In this document: positions 51,239 to 60,407 of the stretch, piece by piece | How positions within the stretch are numbered: position 1 is the first letter of the stretch | Layout: each line of letters opens with the position of its first letter | Source of the DNA: Sediminibacterium ginsengisoli | Lineage (GTDB): Bacteria > Bacteroidota > Bacteroidia > Chitinophagales > Chitinophagaceae | NCBI RefSeq assembly: GCF_900167075.1 | Contig: NZ_FUWH01000005.1 | Coordinates: 192,670-256,669, forward strand | Length of the DNA: 64,000 nt | Reading direction: 5' to 3' | Made by a program: the position numbers and the translations under genes | Notes under the pieces: generated by a model | What the model saw: only the letters and a program-made list of their open reading frames with translations | The model's database searches: none | Told to the model about the DNA's origin: nothing

Positions 51239-52881
51239 GCAGCAGCACTGAAATATCGCTTACAACAAACGGCTTTACCGGTTTTGCCAGCCTGGTACAG
51301 GTACTGGGCACGTCTACCGGCACCAATGAGAAAACGGATGCGTTATCTTATTACTTTACGCATGCTGCTGATGAAGACAAAGTATGGGTGATCGCTATTT
51401 TCAGCGGAAGACGACCGAAAAGAGTAGTGAATTCCACCCTGCTGCAAAACTGGTGCGCGGAGATCACCGGACTTCCGGTATGGCTGTTTGAGGAATGTTA
51501 CCATACCGTTGGCGATCTGGGCGAGACCATTGCCTTGCTGCTGCCTGAGCCGGATATACAGGGACAGCAAAAAAGTCTTTCCTGGTATATTGATGCGCTG
51601 ATCCGGTTAAGCAAGGCAGAGGAGCCGGAAAAGAAACAGTTCATTACCGATACATGGCGGCACCTGAACCGGGAGGAACGCTTTGTATTCAACAAACTCA
51701 TTACAGGCGGTTTCCGTATTGGTGTATCGCAGAAAGTAATGGTGAATGCACTATCCAAAACCGTTCAGATGGATGCACCGGTGATCGCTCACCGCATCAG
51801 CGGCAACTGGGATCCGGGAACAACAAAATTTTCCGAGTTGCTGAATAATGAAGGCGCTGCTGCGGATCATTCAAAGCCATACCCTTTTTACCTGGCTTAT
51901 GCCCTTGACAAAGAACCCGCAGCACTCGGCGATCCTCAGGAATGGCAGGCAGAATGGAAATGGGATGGCATACGCGGACAGATCATCAAACGAAACCGGC
52001 AGTTGTTTGTGTGGAGCCGGGGTGAAGAACTGATGACGGATAAATTCCCGGAATACCAGGTGCTTGAAAACCTGCTCCCCGACGGAACAGTACTGGATGG
52101 CGAGATCCTGCCGGGCCGCGGCGATACGCCTTTACCTTTCTCCGTTTTACAAACCAGGATAGGCCGGAAAAATGTTTCAAAAAAACAATTACAGGAAGCA
52201 CCGGTTGTTTTTTACGCCTACGACCTGCTCGAATACGATGGCGTTGACATCCGCGATCAGCCGCTGGAAACCAGGAGAAAACTGCTGGAACAGATCGTGA
52301 ACGATTTGTCGGCATCGGGTAGAGCTATTCCTGTTTTTATTTCTCCCGTCATCTCATTCAAAACCTGGGAAGCACTGGCTGCTATACGTGAACGTTCCCG
52401 CGAATTGGGCGCAGAAGGTCTCATGCTGAAACGTATCCAATCTGCCTACCAGGTGGGAAGAAAGATCGGCGACTGGTGGAAATGGAAGATGGATGCCCTC
52501 ACGATTGATGCCGTTATGGTCTATGCACAAAAAGGACATGGCAGGCGAAGTAATTTATACACCGACTACACTTTTGCAGTGCAGGATGGCGATAAGCTTG
52601 TTACGTTTACAAAAGCTTATTCAGGTTTAACAGATAAAGAATTTGCACAGGTAGATGCATTCGTAAAAAGAAACTCGCTGGAGAAATTCGGGCCTGTCCG
52701 AACAGTAAAACCAGAGCTGGTCTTCGAGATCGCATTTGAAGGGATAGCAGCATCGAACCGGCACAAGAGCGGCGTTGCACTGCGGTTTCCGCGGATCAGC
52801 AGGTGGCGGAAAGATAAAACGCCGGGCGAGATCAATACGCTGGCCGACCTGAAGCAATTGCTGGATGTATATGGTAAATAG
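51235..52881 (+). CDS. ATP-dependent DNA ligase
   Basis: A 548-aa ligase: N-terminal helical domain, adenylation domain with motif I EWKWDGIRGQ (K242), motif III YAYDLLEYDG, motif IV AEGLMLKR, motif V WWKWKMD, then an OB-fold with a C-terminal RFPRISRWRKDK. It seals nicked DNA after adenylation with ATP. It overlaps the exonuclease gene by 4 bp; the two form a repair pair distinct from LigD encoded on the other strand. Confidence 0.93.
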   Translation: MSSSTEISLTTNGFTGFASLVQVLGTSTGTNEKTDALSYYFTHAADEDKVWVIAIFSGRRPKRVVNSTLLQNWCAEITGLPVWLFEECYHTVGDLGETIALLLPEPDIQGQQKSLSWYIDALIRLSKAEEPEKKQFITDTWRHLNREERFVFNKLITGGFRIGVSQKVMVNALSKTVQMDAPVIAHRISGNWDPGTTKFSELLNNEGAAADHSKPYPFYLAYALDKEPAALGDPQEWQAEWKWDGIRGQIIKRNRQLFVWSRGEELMTDKFPEYQVLENLLPDGTVLDGEILPGRGDTPLPFSVLQTRIGRKNVSKKQLQEAPVVFYAYDLLEYDGVDIRDQPLETRRKLLEQIVNDLSASGRAIPVFISPVISFKTWEALAAIRERSRELGAEGLMLKRIQSAYQVGRKIGDWWKWKMDALTIDAVMVYAQKGHGRRSNLYTDYTFAVQDGDKLVTFTKAYSGLTDKEFAQVDAFVKRNSLEKFGPVRTVKPELVFEIAFEGIAASNRHKSGVALRFPRISRWRKDKTPGEINTLADLKQLLDVYGK

Positions 52882-52948
52882 CTTCTGCGCATGAACAGGT
52901 TACTGACAAATATTATTCATCGGCAGCCCCGGATATTCGGCAAAGCAG

Positions 52949-52962
52949 ATTAATATTGTTCC
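52949..52962 (+). promoter_or_regulatory. Conserved 14-nt leader before lasso cyclase 2
   Basis: ATTAATATTGTTCC directly before the cyclase 2 ATG, identical to that of cyclase 1. The conservation ends just upstream, which marks either a functional signal or the boundary of the duplicated module. Confidence 0.45.
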
Positions 52963-54834
52963 ATGAGCGCGATTTATGGCATTTTACATGAACAGGCTGA
53001 TCAGTCTGAAACCGAAGCAATCAAAAAAATGCGCGCCAGCCTTGCACACTGCGTAATGGATGGCGAAGGTTACTGGCACGGCTCGCCTGGCAGTCTTGGC
53101 TTCTGTAAAATGGCCCTGTACGCGCAACAGGAAAATGAAAAGCAGCCTTTTGAATCCGGCGATCTTGTGATCGTAGCCGATTGCCGTCTCGACAACAGGG
53201 ATACACTGGTAAAACAACTCTGTCCTGAAACGGACCGGACATCACAGCATTCCGATCCTGAACTGATCCTCAGGGCTTATCTTAGATGGGGCACGGCATG
53301 TGTTCATCATCTCGACGGCGAATTCGCATTTGCTATTCTCAACAAAGAAAGCCGCGAGCTTTTCGCAGCCACCGACCCGGTCGGATTCCGGCCTTTTTTC
53401 TATACCACTGAACCAGGCCGTTTCCTGTTCTGCAGCCAGATCAAAGGAATTGTGGCTGCCATGAACGGGCAACGGGATTTTGATGAAGAACACCTGTTCA
53501 ACCACCTGTTCCGCCTTGGCAACCAGGAGCATACTTATGTAAAAGGGATCAGAGCGCTTTGCGGTGGCAAAACACTGCAATTCCGGGACGGAATTTATTC
53601 GGTACATACTTACTGGCAGCTTGCTGCAGGTGGAAAGTACCAGTTTAAAAATGATGCTCAGTGGCTTGAGCAATTCCGCGAACTGCTGATAAGGTCTGTG
53701 GAAAAAAGGATCAATGTATTTGGCAACACGGGCATTAGTCTGAGCGGAGGACTGGATTCGGGAACGGTTGCAGGCATTATGGCCACTGTTCTTGCGAAAA
53801 AGAATAAACCTTTATATGCTTTTTCATCGGCTTTACCGGTCAATTACCAAGGCATCGAACGGGACGAACGTTATTATATCGATTCCCTGAACAGGATGTT
53901 CCCAAACATCATACAAACATATGTGAATGCAGACAATACAGGACCCTTCGATCCGGTAGAGAAAGCATTCGCAGCAGAGGAAAATATCCCCAACGGGTAT
54001 TTTTATATGGAACAGGCTATTCTCAATGCCGCAAAGGAAAACGACGTCCGCACATTGTTCACGGGTATTGGGGGCGACGGTGGCGTTACAACGCACGCAT
54101 CCGGCATTTACTTGCTGGTAAACAGAGGCGCATTTGCCAGCGCTTTCCGCATAGCAAAATCCCTGGCTGCCTATGACAATTCAAGCGTTCTCAGTGTGCT
54201 CAGGCATGACTATCTGAGTCACACAACCGCCTGGCAACGCTTACGCCCCAAACGGCAACCAGCTGCCGGCAACCATTTACAACCTGCATTCCTGGAACCA
54301 TACCTGTCCCGTATAGATGCGGTCCGCAGACAAAAGCAAACAGATATGAACAATGCCGGGCTCATTAATAACGGTAAAGTGGGGCGGATAATCACTATGT
54401 TTACCAACAGGAATTCCATGCATGGGATTTCGTCCTGCGATCCATTGTACGATAAGGATCTGCTCGAATTCCTGTCAGATGCACCTGTACATCTTTATAC
54501 CATTGGCGGACAAAGACGGGGATTGGTCCGTGCAGTGATAGAAGATTTTGTACCTCCTGAGATCCGCTGGCGTAAAAACAAATTACCCTACGGTCCTGAT
54601 GCTGTCCGGCGGGCGCTTAGTCATTCTGCGGATATGGTTACGGAACTCAGTAATTCAAAATACGATTTTATATTCGATCGTTTTTTCTCCAGGCAAGGAC
54701 TGATCTCAGCACTACAGCAATTACGGCCTTACGGACCGGGAGCAACCAACAAAATCCCAAGCTTAATGACCATACACAGCGTGCAGGCTGTACGCACGCT
54801 GGCTCATTTGCGTGAACTGGGATTCTCCTGCTGA
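52963..54834 (+). CDS. Lasso-peptide macrolactam synthetase 2 (asparagine synthetase-like, C protein)
   Basis: A 623-aa paralogue of cyclase 1 with the same layout: MSAIYGI start without the glutaminase cysteine, RPFFY and GGKTL segments, PP-loop SGGLDS at 261-266, GIGGDGGV near 367 and the terminal WRKNKLPYGPDAVRRA region. It is expected to activate the ring Asp of precursor 2 with ATP. It begins 81 bp after the ligase gene; the precursor starts 253 bp after its stop. Divergence from cyclase 1 is spread over the whole length, so both appear to be under selection. Confidence 0.85.
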   Translation: MSAIYGILHEQADQSETEAIKKMRASLAHCVMDGEGYWHGSPGSLGFCKMALYAQQENEKQPFESGDLVIVADCRLDNRDTLVKQLCPETDRTSQHSDPELILRAYLRWGTACVHHLDGEFAFAILNKESRELFAATDPVGFRPFFYTTEPGRFLFCSQIKGIVAAMNGQRDFDEEHLFNHLFRLGNQEHTYVKGIRALCGGKTLQFRDGIYSVHTYWQLAAGGKYQFKNDAQWLEQFRELLIRSVEKRINVFGNTGISLSGGLDSGTVAGIMATVLAKKNKPLYAFSSALPVNYQGIERDERYYIDSLNRMFPNIIQTYVNADNTGPFDPVEKAFAAEENIPNGYFYMEQAILNAAKENDVRTLFTGIGGDGGVTTHASGIYLLVNRGAFASAFRIAKSLAAYDNSSVLSVLRHDYLSHTTAWQRLRPKRQPAAGNHLQPAFLEPYLSRIDAVRRQKQTDMNNAGLINNGKVGRIITMFTNRNSMHGISSCDPLYDKDLLEFLSDAPVHLYTIGGQRRGLVRAVIEDFVPPEIRWRKNKLPYGPDAVRRALSHSADMVTELSNSKYDFIFDRFFSRQGLISALQQLRPYGPGATNKIPSLMTIHSVQAVRTLAHLRELGFSC

Positions 54835-55087
54835 CAGATTGCTGGATTTCATGAAAAAATAGCAGCAGAAAGTAAAGCCATGCCAACTTTAAAAGAACCG
54901 TATTGGTGTGCATCTTCAAATACTATATCGCATTTTTTCTCGCAAATGGTGATAAGTATATTATATTGAAATCTTTATATGAATATGATGCGTTGCCAGG
55001 GAATGCCCTTGTTTTTTTTTAAAAAAAAAGCTTCATTGATTTATTATCAGCCCGCATATTCGTATTTTGTATTCAAAATAACCCTTT

Positions 55088-55225
55088 ATGGAAATTCTTG
55101 TAAACAACGAGCCGGAAATTGTTAAAGAAGCCTGGATCAAACCAGAGTTTAATATGATGGATATAAAACTTGAGACCTTGTTCAACCCCGCCGGCTTTAA
55201 TGATGATACTATGTATGGGAGCTAA
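55088..55225 (+). CDS. Putative lasso-peptide precursor 2
   Basis: A 45-aa peptide after cyclase 2. The leader has W16-x-K-P19-E-F and T30-L31 at the same positions as precursor 1. The predicted core is FNPAGFNDDTMYGS (14 aa), with D8 or D9 as ring acceptor; D9 matches precursor 1. A perfect 15-bp-arm terminator follows at 55261. The upstream 253 bp hold an A-run/T-run and a TATTTTG that may be a -7 box, and nothing else. Confidence 0.72.
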   Translation: MEILVNNEPEIVKEAWIKPEFNMMDIKLETLFNPAGFNDDTMYGS

Positions 55226-55260
55226 CACATAAGCGCAACCATATACTTGTACGCATTCGA

Positions 55261-55302
55261 ACGCCTGGCTATTTCCGTCAGTGAGCAGAAATAGCCAGGC
55301 GT
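55261..55302. terminator. Terminator after lasso precursor 2
   Basis: Perfect 15-bp arms (ACGCCTGGCTATTTC and complement) around a 12-nt loop, followed by TTATATAT on the plus strand. Confidence 0.8.
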
Positions 55303-55362
55303 TTATATATCTGCTTGCATATCAGCAGCATTATCACCCTTCGCATTCGCTATCTTTGACAG

Positions 55363-55779
55363 ATGCAAACAACAAAAATCACCGCAGCTGGCGGGCTGGT
55401 ACTGAACGATGACGGCGCACTGCTGATGATCTTCCGCCGGGGGAAATGGGATCTCCCGAAAGGTAAGCTCGATACAGGTGAAACAATCGAAGCCTGTGCA
55501 GTAAGAGAAGTAATGGAAGAAACAGGCCTGCAGGAAGTTCACATAGAATCTGCAGCAGGAACAACTTACCATGATTATTTTGATACTTACCTGCAACAGG
55601 ATGTGACCAAGGAAACTTTCTGGTATAAAATGCATGCACCCGGTCAACAGCAGCTTGTTCCGCAGCTTGAAGAAGACATCACTGAGATCCGCTGGATAGA
55701 AAGAACCGGACTGGAAAAATGTCTTGCAAACAGTTATGCGAATGTTGTTCAGATCGTACGATCAACACTGAGTCTTTAA
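55363..55779 (+). CDS. Nudix hydrolase
   Basis: A 138-aa Nudix protein. The 23-residue Nudix box is complete: G(KLDTG)E followed by ACAVREVMEETGL. It would hydrolyse a nucleoside-diphosphate-linked substrate with Mg2+; the substrate is unknown. TATCTTTG, a perfect -7 box, ends 4 nt before the ATG, so the transcript may be leaderless. Confidence 0.92.
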   Translation: MQTTKITAAGGLVLNDDGALLMIFRRGKWDLPKGKLDTGETIEACAVREVMEETGLQEVHIESAAGTTYHDYFDTYLQQDVTKETFWYKMHAPGQQQLVPQLEEDITEIRWIERTGLEKCLANSYANVVQIVRSTLSL

Positions 55780-55810
55780 TTCCGTTGAACAAACCAGTAT
55801 ATTTACCAAT

Positions 55811-56296
55811 ATGAAATTCAAAACCATTCTTCTTGTAGTGCTCGTATCTGCATTAAAAAGCAATGCACAGGAACTGACAGCTTCACTGAAAGACCTTTCT
55901 TTCATGACCGGCAACTGGTTCCAGAAACACGAATGGGGCGACATGGAAGAGTACTGGAGTGCGCCGATGGGCGATTGCATGACTTCCACATTCAGATGCG
56001 TGAAAGACGGCAAAGCTGTTTTTTATGAATTCATGATCATAGAGCAGACAGGAAAAATACCGGTAATGAAACTGCGGCATTTCAACCCCGGAAGTATTGG
56101 CTGGGAGGACAAGGAGCACCCGCAATCTTTCCCGCTGGTACAGCTTGTGCAGAACAAAGCTGTGTTTGCCGCTGCGGATGGTTCACTCAGATTAAGCTAT
56201 GTTCGTTCAGCTACAGATAAACTTGATATCACACTGGAAGAAAAAGACAAAAAGGGGAAATTAAATACTACAGTTTTCAATCTGACGCGTCGTTAA
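55811..56296 (+). CDS. DUF6265 family protein
   Basis: A 161-aa exported protein (signal peptide 1-19). It is lipocalin-like: FMTGNWFQKHEWGDMEEYWS at the start of the barrel, TSTFRCVKDGKAVFYEFMII, then KLRHFNPGSIGWEDKE. This is the DUF6265 pattern. Ligand and role unknown. It lies 31 bp after the Nudix gene; its last 20 bp overlap the 3' end of the convergent kinase gene. Confidence 0.85.
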   Translation: MKFKTILLVVLVSALKSNAQELTASLKDLSFMTGNWFQKHEWGDMEEYWSAPMGDCMTSTFRCVKDGKAVFYEFMIIEQTGKIPVMKLRHFNPGSIGWEDKEHPQSFPLVQLVQNKAVFAAADGSLRLSYVRSATDKLDITLEEKDKKGKLNTTVFNLTRR

Positions 56297-58349
56297 TTCC
56301 GGCAGCAAGAGGAAATGCGATATGGAATATGGAGCCACCTTCAGGATTAGGTGTAAACCAGATTTTTCCCTCATGCGCCTCCATGATCATTTTAGATATA
56401 TAAAGCCCAAGACCGAAAGTCTCCTCGCCCGCCGTGCCCTTCCGCTGCGTATCGGGATTCAGTTCAAATAATTTACCGGCATATGCTTCGGGGATACCGA
56501 TACCCTGGTCTTTTACGCTGATCACTACATTTTCCTGATCCTGTAACATCGTTATATGTATCGAAGTCCGCTCCGGACTGAATTTAATTGCATTGACCAG
56601 CAGATTATTCAGCACCCGCCAGATCTTATCACTATCTATACTTACGAACAACGGCCCATGTGTTTCAAGCATCACCTGCTGGTGCTTTTCCCGCGCCTTG
56701 AATTGCAGCAGCTTCACGCTTTGCTGCAGCAGTTCTGTAAGATCAGCGGGTTCTTTCTGCAAAACGATACTGCCATTCTGATTCCTGGCAATGAGTATAT
56801 CATCGATCACGGCGAGGAGATTGTTCACGGAAGTTCTGATCAGTCCGAAAAGAGTAATATCTTCTTTCGATCTGTTACTGTCGCGCAGCATAAGCGTTGA
56901 AATGGAGGAAATGGCATGGATCGGGTTTTTCAGGTCATGGGCCAGCACTTTGGCAAGTCTTGCATTTTCGCGATTGCTTTGTTCCAGCGCCAGTAAGGCA
57001 AATCGTTGCTCTTTATTGTATTGTTCCACTTCCCTTGCATGCCTGATGGCGGCACGACTGTTCCTGATCACCAGGATGATCAGCGCGGCTGCAAGTGCCA
57101 GCGTTACAATGGCTGCCGCAAGCAAAATACTTTTCAGCTTATCCTGCTTACGGAGTGCTCCTATTTCATATTCCTGCTGCAGCAGTCTGAAAACATTGTT
57201 CACATTGGCATTTAGGAAGCGTTTCTTTTCCTGTTCAATAGAATCCCTGATCGTGTTGAAATATTTCCAGTTCTGTGCGATGTATTGTCCGTCGCCGATA
57301 GCAGTACGATAATCCGCAACGGTTTGCAGGAACAACAGTTTGCTCTCGTTACCAGCCAGCTGATTTTCATTTCCGATCAGCTGCAGCAATTCGCCAGCCT
57401 TTGTATTCTTCTGCTGCAACAGATAAAGCCTTGCAAGTTTCACTCTTGTCATCAGTGCATCCTGGTTATAATTGCCCGGCCGTGAGTTGATTTCAATACT
57501 CGTTCGATACATGCTGTCTGCCAGCTGAAGTTGACCAAGCTGCATATATACATCACCCATATTGCCATAGACAACACCCGTAGCCTTTTCAATAAAAGTC
57601 TTGTGGGCCGGATATGCGGGTAGATTATCGCGCAGGAAATCTATACAACGTTTATAATAAAGAAGCGCACTGTCCGGATCTCCTGCGCGTTTGTAACTGA
57701 GTCCTGTATTACTGAGTGCACCCTGGTATTCATACAGGTAATCGAACCCGGTTGTGCAGACTGAGAGATGTGTCCTTGCCTGGTTGTAATAAGAGATAGC
57801 CGTGGTATAATCTTCCATCCGGTAACTGATCATGGCCAACCGGAGATCAAAGCGGGCCATATAATGATTATAATAGCAGGAATCAGTCCTGCTTTTTGCA
57901 ATACGGCTGCCCTGGAAATAATAAGGATATGCATTGCTGAACAATCCCTGGTAATACAACATATCCCCTTTTACAAGATATGCTTCTGCGCAAAGAAGAT
58001 TGTATGCATCGTCATCTGCATAAGGCAGCAGCAGCTTCAGAGCGCTATCGGCATTTATTCCGGCACTTACGAAATCATTTTTATCCTTGAACCAGCGGAT
58101 CCGGGTAACATATTTCAGATAATGATCGGCTATGGCTGCTTTTCTGTCATTGGAATGATAAAATGAATCGATATAACGAAGTGCCTGACCGGTTTTATTA
58201 TCCAGTGCCAGTGAATCGGCATGAGCGACTGCTGACTGAAAAAAAGGACTTGCTTCAGAACTGCGTGACCCGGAGTGGCCACATGAAACAATGGCCATCA
58301 AGCAAATCACCCACCCTGTTTTTTGCAGCAGCCATTGCCTTATATCCAT
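56277..58349 (-). CDS. TPR-containing sensor histidine kinase, lipoprotein-like
   Basis: A 690-aa protein read from ATG 58347-58349 (MDIRQWLLQKTG; another ATG at 58353), giving a signal with lipobox-like MAIVSC. Extracytoplasmic TPR repeats (~70-370: SNTGLSYKRAGDPDSALLYY, YGNMGDVYMQLGQLQLADSM), one transmembrane helix (~408-430), coiled coil, HisKA with phosphoacceptor in VLAHDLKNP, and HATPase (NLLVNAIKFSP, DQGIGI, FGLGLYISK). The cognate regulator is not adjacent. Such TPR kinases are common in Bacteroidota; signal unknown. Confidence 0.9.
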   Translation of the reverse strand: MDIRQWLLQKTGWVICLMAIVSCGHSGSRSSEASPFFQSAVAHADSLALDNKTGQALRYIDSFYHSNDRKAAIADHYLKYVTRIRWFKDKNDFVSAGINADSALKLLLPYADDDAYNLLCAEAYLVKGDMLYYQGLFSNAYPYYFQGSRIAKSRTDSCYYNHYMARFDLRLAMISYRMEDYTTAISYYNQARTHLSVCTTGFDYLYEYQGALSNTGLSYKRAGDPDSALLYYKRCIDFLRDNLPAYPAHKTFIEKATGVVYGNMGDVYMQLGQLQLADSMYRTSIEINSRPGNYNQDALMTRVKLARLYLLQQKNTKAGELLQLIGNENQLAGNESKLLFLQTVADYRTAIGDGQYIAQNWKYFNTIRDSIEQEKKRFLNANVNNVFRLLQQEYEIGALRKQDKLKSILLAAAIVTLALAAALIILVIRNSRAAIRHAREVEQYNKEQRFALLALEQSNRENARLAKVLAHDLKNPIHAISSISTLMLRDSNRSKEDITLFGLIRTSVNNLLAVIDDILIARNQNGSIVLQKEPADLTELLQQSVKLLQFKAREKHQQVMLETHGPLFVSIDSDKIWRVLNNLLVNAIKFSPERTSIHITMLQDQENVVISVKDQGIGIPEAYAGKLFELNPDTQRKGTAGEETFGLGLYISKMIMEAHEGKIWFTPNPEGGSIFHIAFPLAAGINDASD

Positions 58350-58459
58350 GGCCATAAAATTACAACTGATAATATAAATACAATTAAACCCGGTGCTGTC
58401 TGGCGAATCCAATCTGCGGATGGCTCTGATTTGTATATTTAATACATCAAATCTTCAAC

Positions 58460-59632
58460 ATGCAGCACTGCTTCCAATATATGATTTTTCGTTCATTGAC
58501 CGTTTTTTTGCCTGGCTTTTGTTGGGGCCTTACAGGTTATGCCCAGCAGCATGCACCGATAGACACAAGCGGATTCAGGGATGCGGCACATCACTGGTAT
58601 GATATCCGCGATAAATCGAATATGATCAATCCGCTGCCAGGCAGGCCGGTTTATCGTGCAGACAATATCAACGCAATTGCAGACAATATTGTCCTTTTCC
58701 AGAAAAGCAATGGCGGCTGGCCCAAGAACTATGATATGCAGGCTATACTTTCCGCAGCGCAGCAAGACAGTGTTATAAAAGCACGGAACGAACTGCATAC
58801 TACTTTCGATAACGGCAGCACGTACACACAGATCGCTTACCTCGCGCAGGCATACACCCTTACACATAAGGAAATATACAAAATTGCAGCACTGAAAGGG
58901 CTAGACTATATCCTTACCGCACAATACAAGAACGGCGGCTGGCCACAATATTATCCGCTTGAACAGAATTACAGCCGTTTTATTACGTTTAACGATGATG
59001 CGTACATTGGGATTATGGAAGTGCTGAAAGATATTACAGACGATGCCCCGCAGTATGCATTCATTGACCCGGTCAAAAGAAAGGAGCTGGTTACAGCCTT
59101 CAACAAAGGGGTCAGTTGTATCCTGAAAACACAGATCAACGACGCTGGCCAGCCAACCGGCTGGTGCCAGCAGCATAATGAAATTACCCTGCAACCTGAA
59201 TGGGCAAGGAAATTTGAACCGCCAGCCATCTGCAACAATGAAAGCGCAGGCATTGTACTGCTGCTGATGAAGATCAGGAGACCTTCGTTTGCAGTAAAAA
59301 CCGCTATTGAGAATGCCGTAACCTGGTTCAGGGCATCTGCCATCAAAGACACCAGGATAAAAACAATCGATGCGCCAGAACTTGTAACACCTTTTACAGT
59401 ATCAAGACATGATCGCATTGTAGTGAACAGTCCGGGTGCTCCGCTGATCTGGACACGCTATTATGAACTGAAAACACACAGACCGGTTTTCTGCAACCGC
59501 GACAGTAAACTGGTCTATTCCCTTGCCGAAGTAGACAGGGAAAGAAGGGATGGTTATGGCTGGTATACTTACGAGCCTCAGAGAGTACTGGACCAATATG
59601 ATGCATGGAAGCGGATAGTATCGGGCAACTGA
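58460..59632 (+). CDS. pelA: Pectate lyase, PL10-like
   Basis: A 390-aa secreted enzyme (signal peptide ending GYAQQ; ATG at 58481 is an alternative start). The family markers are LFQKSNGGWPKNYDMQ near 75-90, TTFDNGSTYTQIAYLAQAY, GGWPQYYPLEQNYSRFITFNDDAY and the C-terminal TRYYELKTHRPVFCNRDSK. This matches the (alpha/alpha)3 pectate lyases of family PL10, which cleave homogalacturonan by beta-elimination with Ca2+. It begins the right-hand pectin/uronate cluster. Confidence 0.92.
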   Translation: MQHCFQYMIFRSLTVFLPGFCWGLTGYAQQHAPIDTSGFRDAAHHWYDIRDKSNMINPLPGRPVYRADNINAIADNIVLFQKSNGGWPKNYDMQAILSAAQQDSVIKARNELHTTFDNGSTYTQIAYLAQAYTLTHKEIYKIAALKGLDYILTAQYKNGGWPQYYPLEQNYSRFITFNDDAYIGIMEVLKDITDDAPQYAFIDPVKRKELVTAFNKGVSCILKTQINDAGQPTGWCQQHNEITLQPEWARKFEPPAICNNESAGIVLLLMKIRRPSFAVKTAIENAVTWFRASAIKDTRIKTIDAPELVTPFTVSRHDRIVVNSPGAPLIWTRYYELKTHRPVFCNRDSKLVYSLAEVDRERRDGYGWYTYEPQRVLDQYDAWKRIVSGN

Positions 59633-59734
59633 TTACCCTTCATCCGCACAGAATACAGCTGTTCCTTTCCAGGCACCGGTGATATAGTTACTTTGATATC
59701 AGACTGCGAGAACAGTAACTTTCCTGAAAAAGAA

Positions 59735-60394
59735 ATGCGAACATTCTTTGTATTCCTCTTGCCGGCATTGTTCACTTTAACTGTAAAAGGTCAGCAGTTC
59801 AGAACCTATGATCTGGCAGCACTGGCGGGGCAGCAAAAACTGGAAGTATTCAACAGAACGGTGAGTTCTTTCAGTGAAGGCGGGCAAACAGGCATCCGTT
59901 TCTCAGAAGCGCCGCTTGACGGGATTGCCTGGCTCACCGGGGAATCCTTTTCCGATGGCATTATCGAAGTAGATATCAAAGGAAGAGACATGCTGCAGCG
60001 AAGTTTCACCGGTATTGCTTTTCACGGAAAGGATGACCAGCATTATGATGCTGTTTATTTCAGGCCTTTCAATTTCCGTGCAGCGGACAGCATCAGAAGG
60101 ATCCATGCCGTACAATATATCTCGCACCCTATATATACCTGGAAGCTACTCCGCGACTCACTTAACGGACAATTTGAAAAAGCTGTTATCCCGCCACCGG
60201 AAGCATCAGGTTGGTTTCATGTAAGAATAGAAATCCGTTATCCGGATGTAAAAGTATTTGTGAACGGCAGCAGTACACCCAGCCTGCAGGTAAAACAATT
60301 CAGTAACCGCAGATCCGGAAAAATAGGATTATGGGTAGGCGACAATTCAGATGGATACTTTTCAAACCTGCGTATACAACGGGCAGGGACATAG
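59735..60394 (+). CDS. Secreted LamG/DUF1080-like beta-sandwich protein
   Basis: A 219-aa protein from ATG 59735 (MRTFFVFLLPALFTLTVKGQ), a clear signal peptide; an upstream TTG start would bury it. The rest is a concanavalin-like jelly roll (GIIEVDIKGRDMLQRSFTGIAF, HVRIEIRYPDVKVFVNGSS, GKIGLWVGDNSDGYFSNLRI). It may bind or hydrolyse a sugar chain; no catalytic residues are certain. It follows the pectate lyase gene by 102 bp. Confidence 0.75.
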   Translation: MRTFFVFLLPALFTLTVKGQQFRTYDLAALAGQQKLEVFNRTVSSFSEGGQTGIRFSEAPLDGIAWLTGESFSDGIIEVDIKGRDMLQRSFTGIAFHGKDDQHYDAVYFRPFNFRAADSIRRIHAVQYISHPIYTWKLLRDSLNGQFEKAVIPPPEASGWFHVRIEIRYPDVKVFVNGSSTPSLQVKQFSNRRSGKIGLWVGDNSDGYFSNLRIQRAGT

Positions 60395-60407
60395 CAACTC
60401 GGCCGAT

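Noticed and set aside
54990-55040. A-run/T-run near 55020 as a terminator of cyclase 2
   Set aside because: Only an AT homopolymer palindrome without GC stem; too weak to call.
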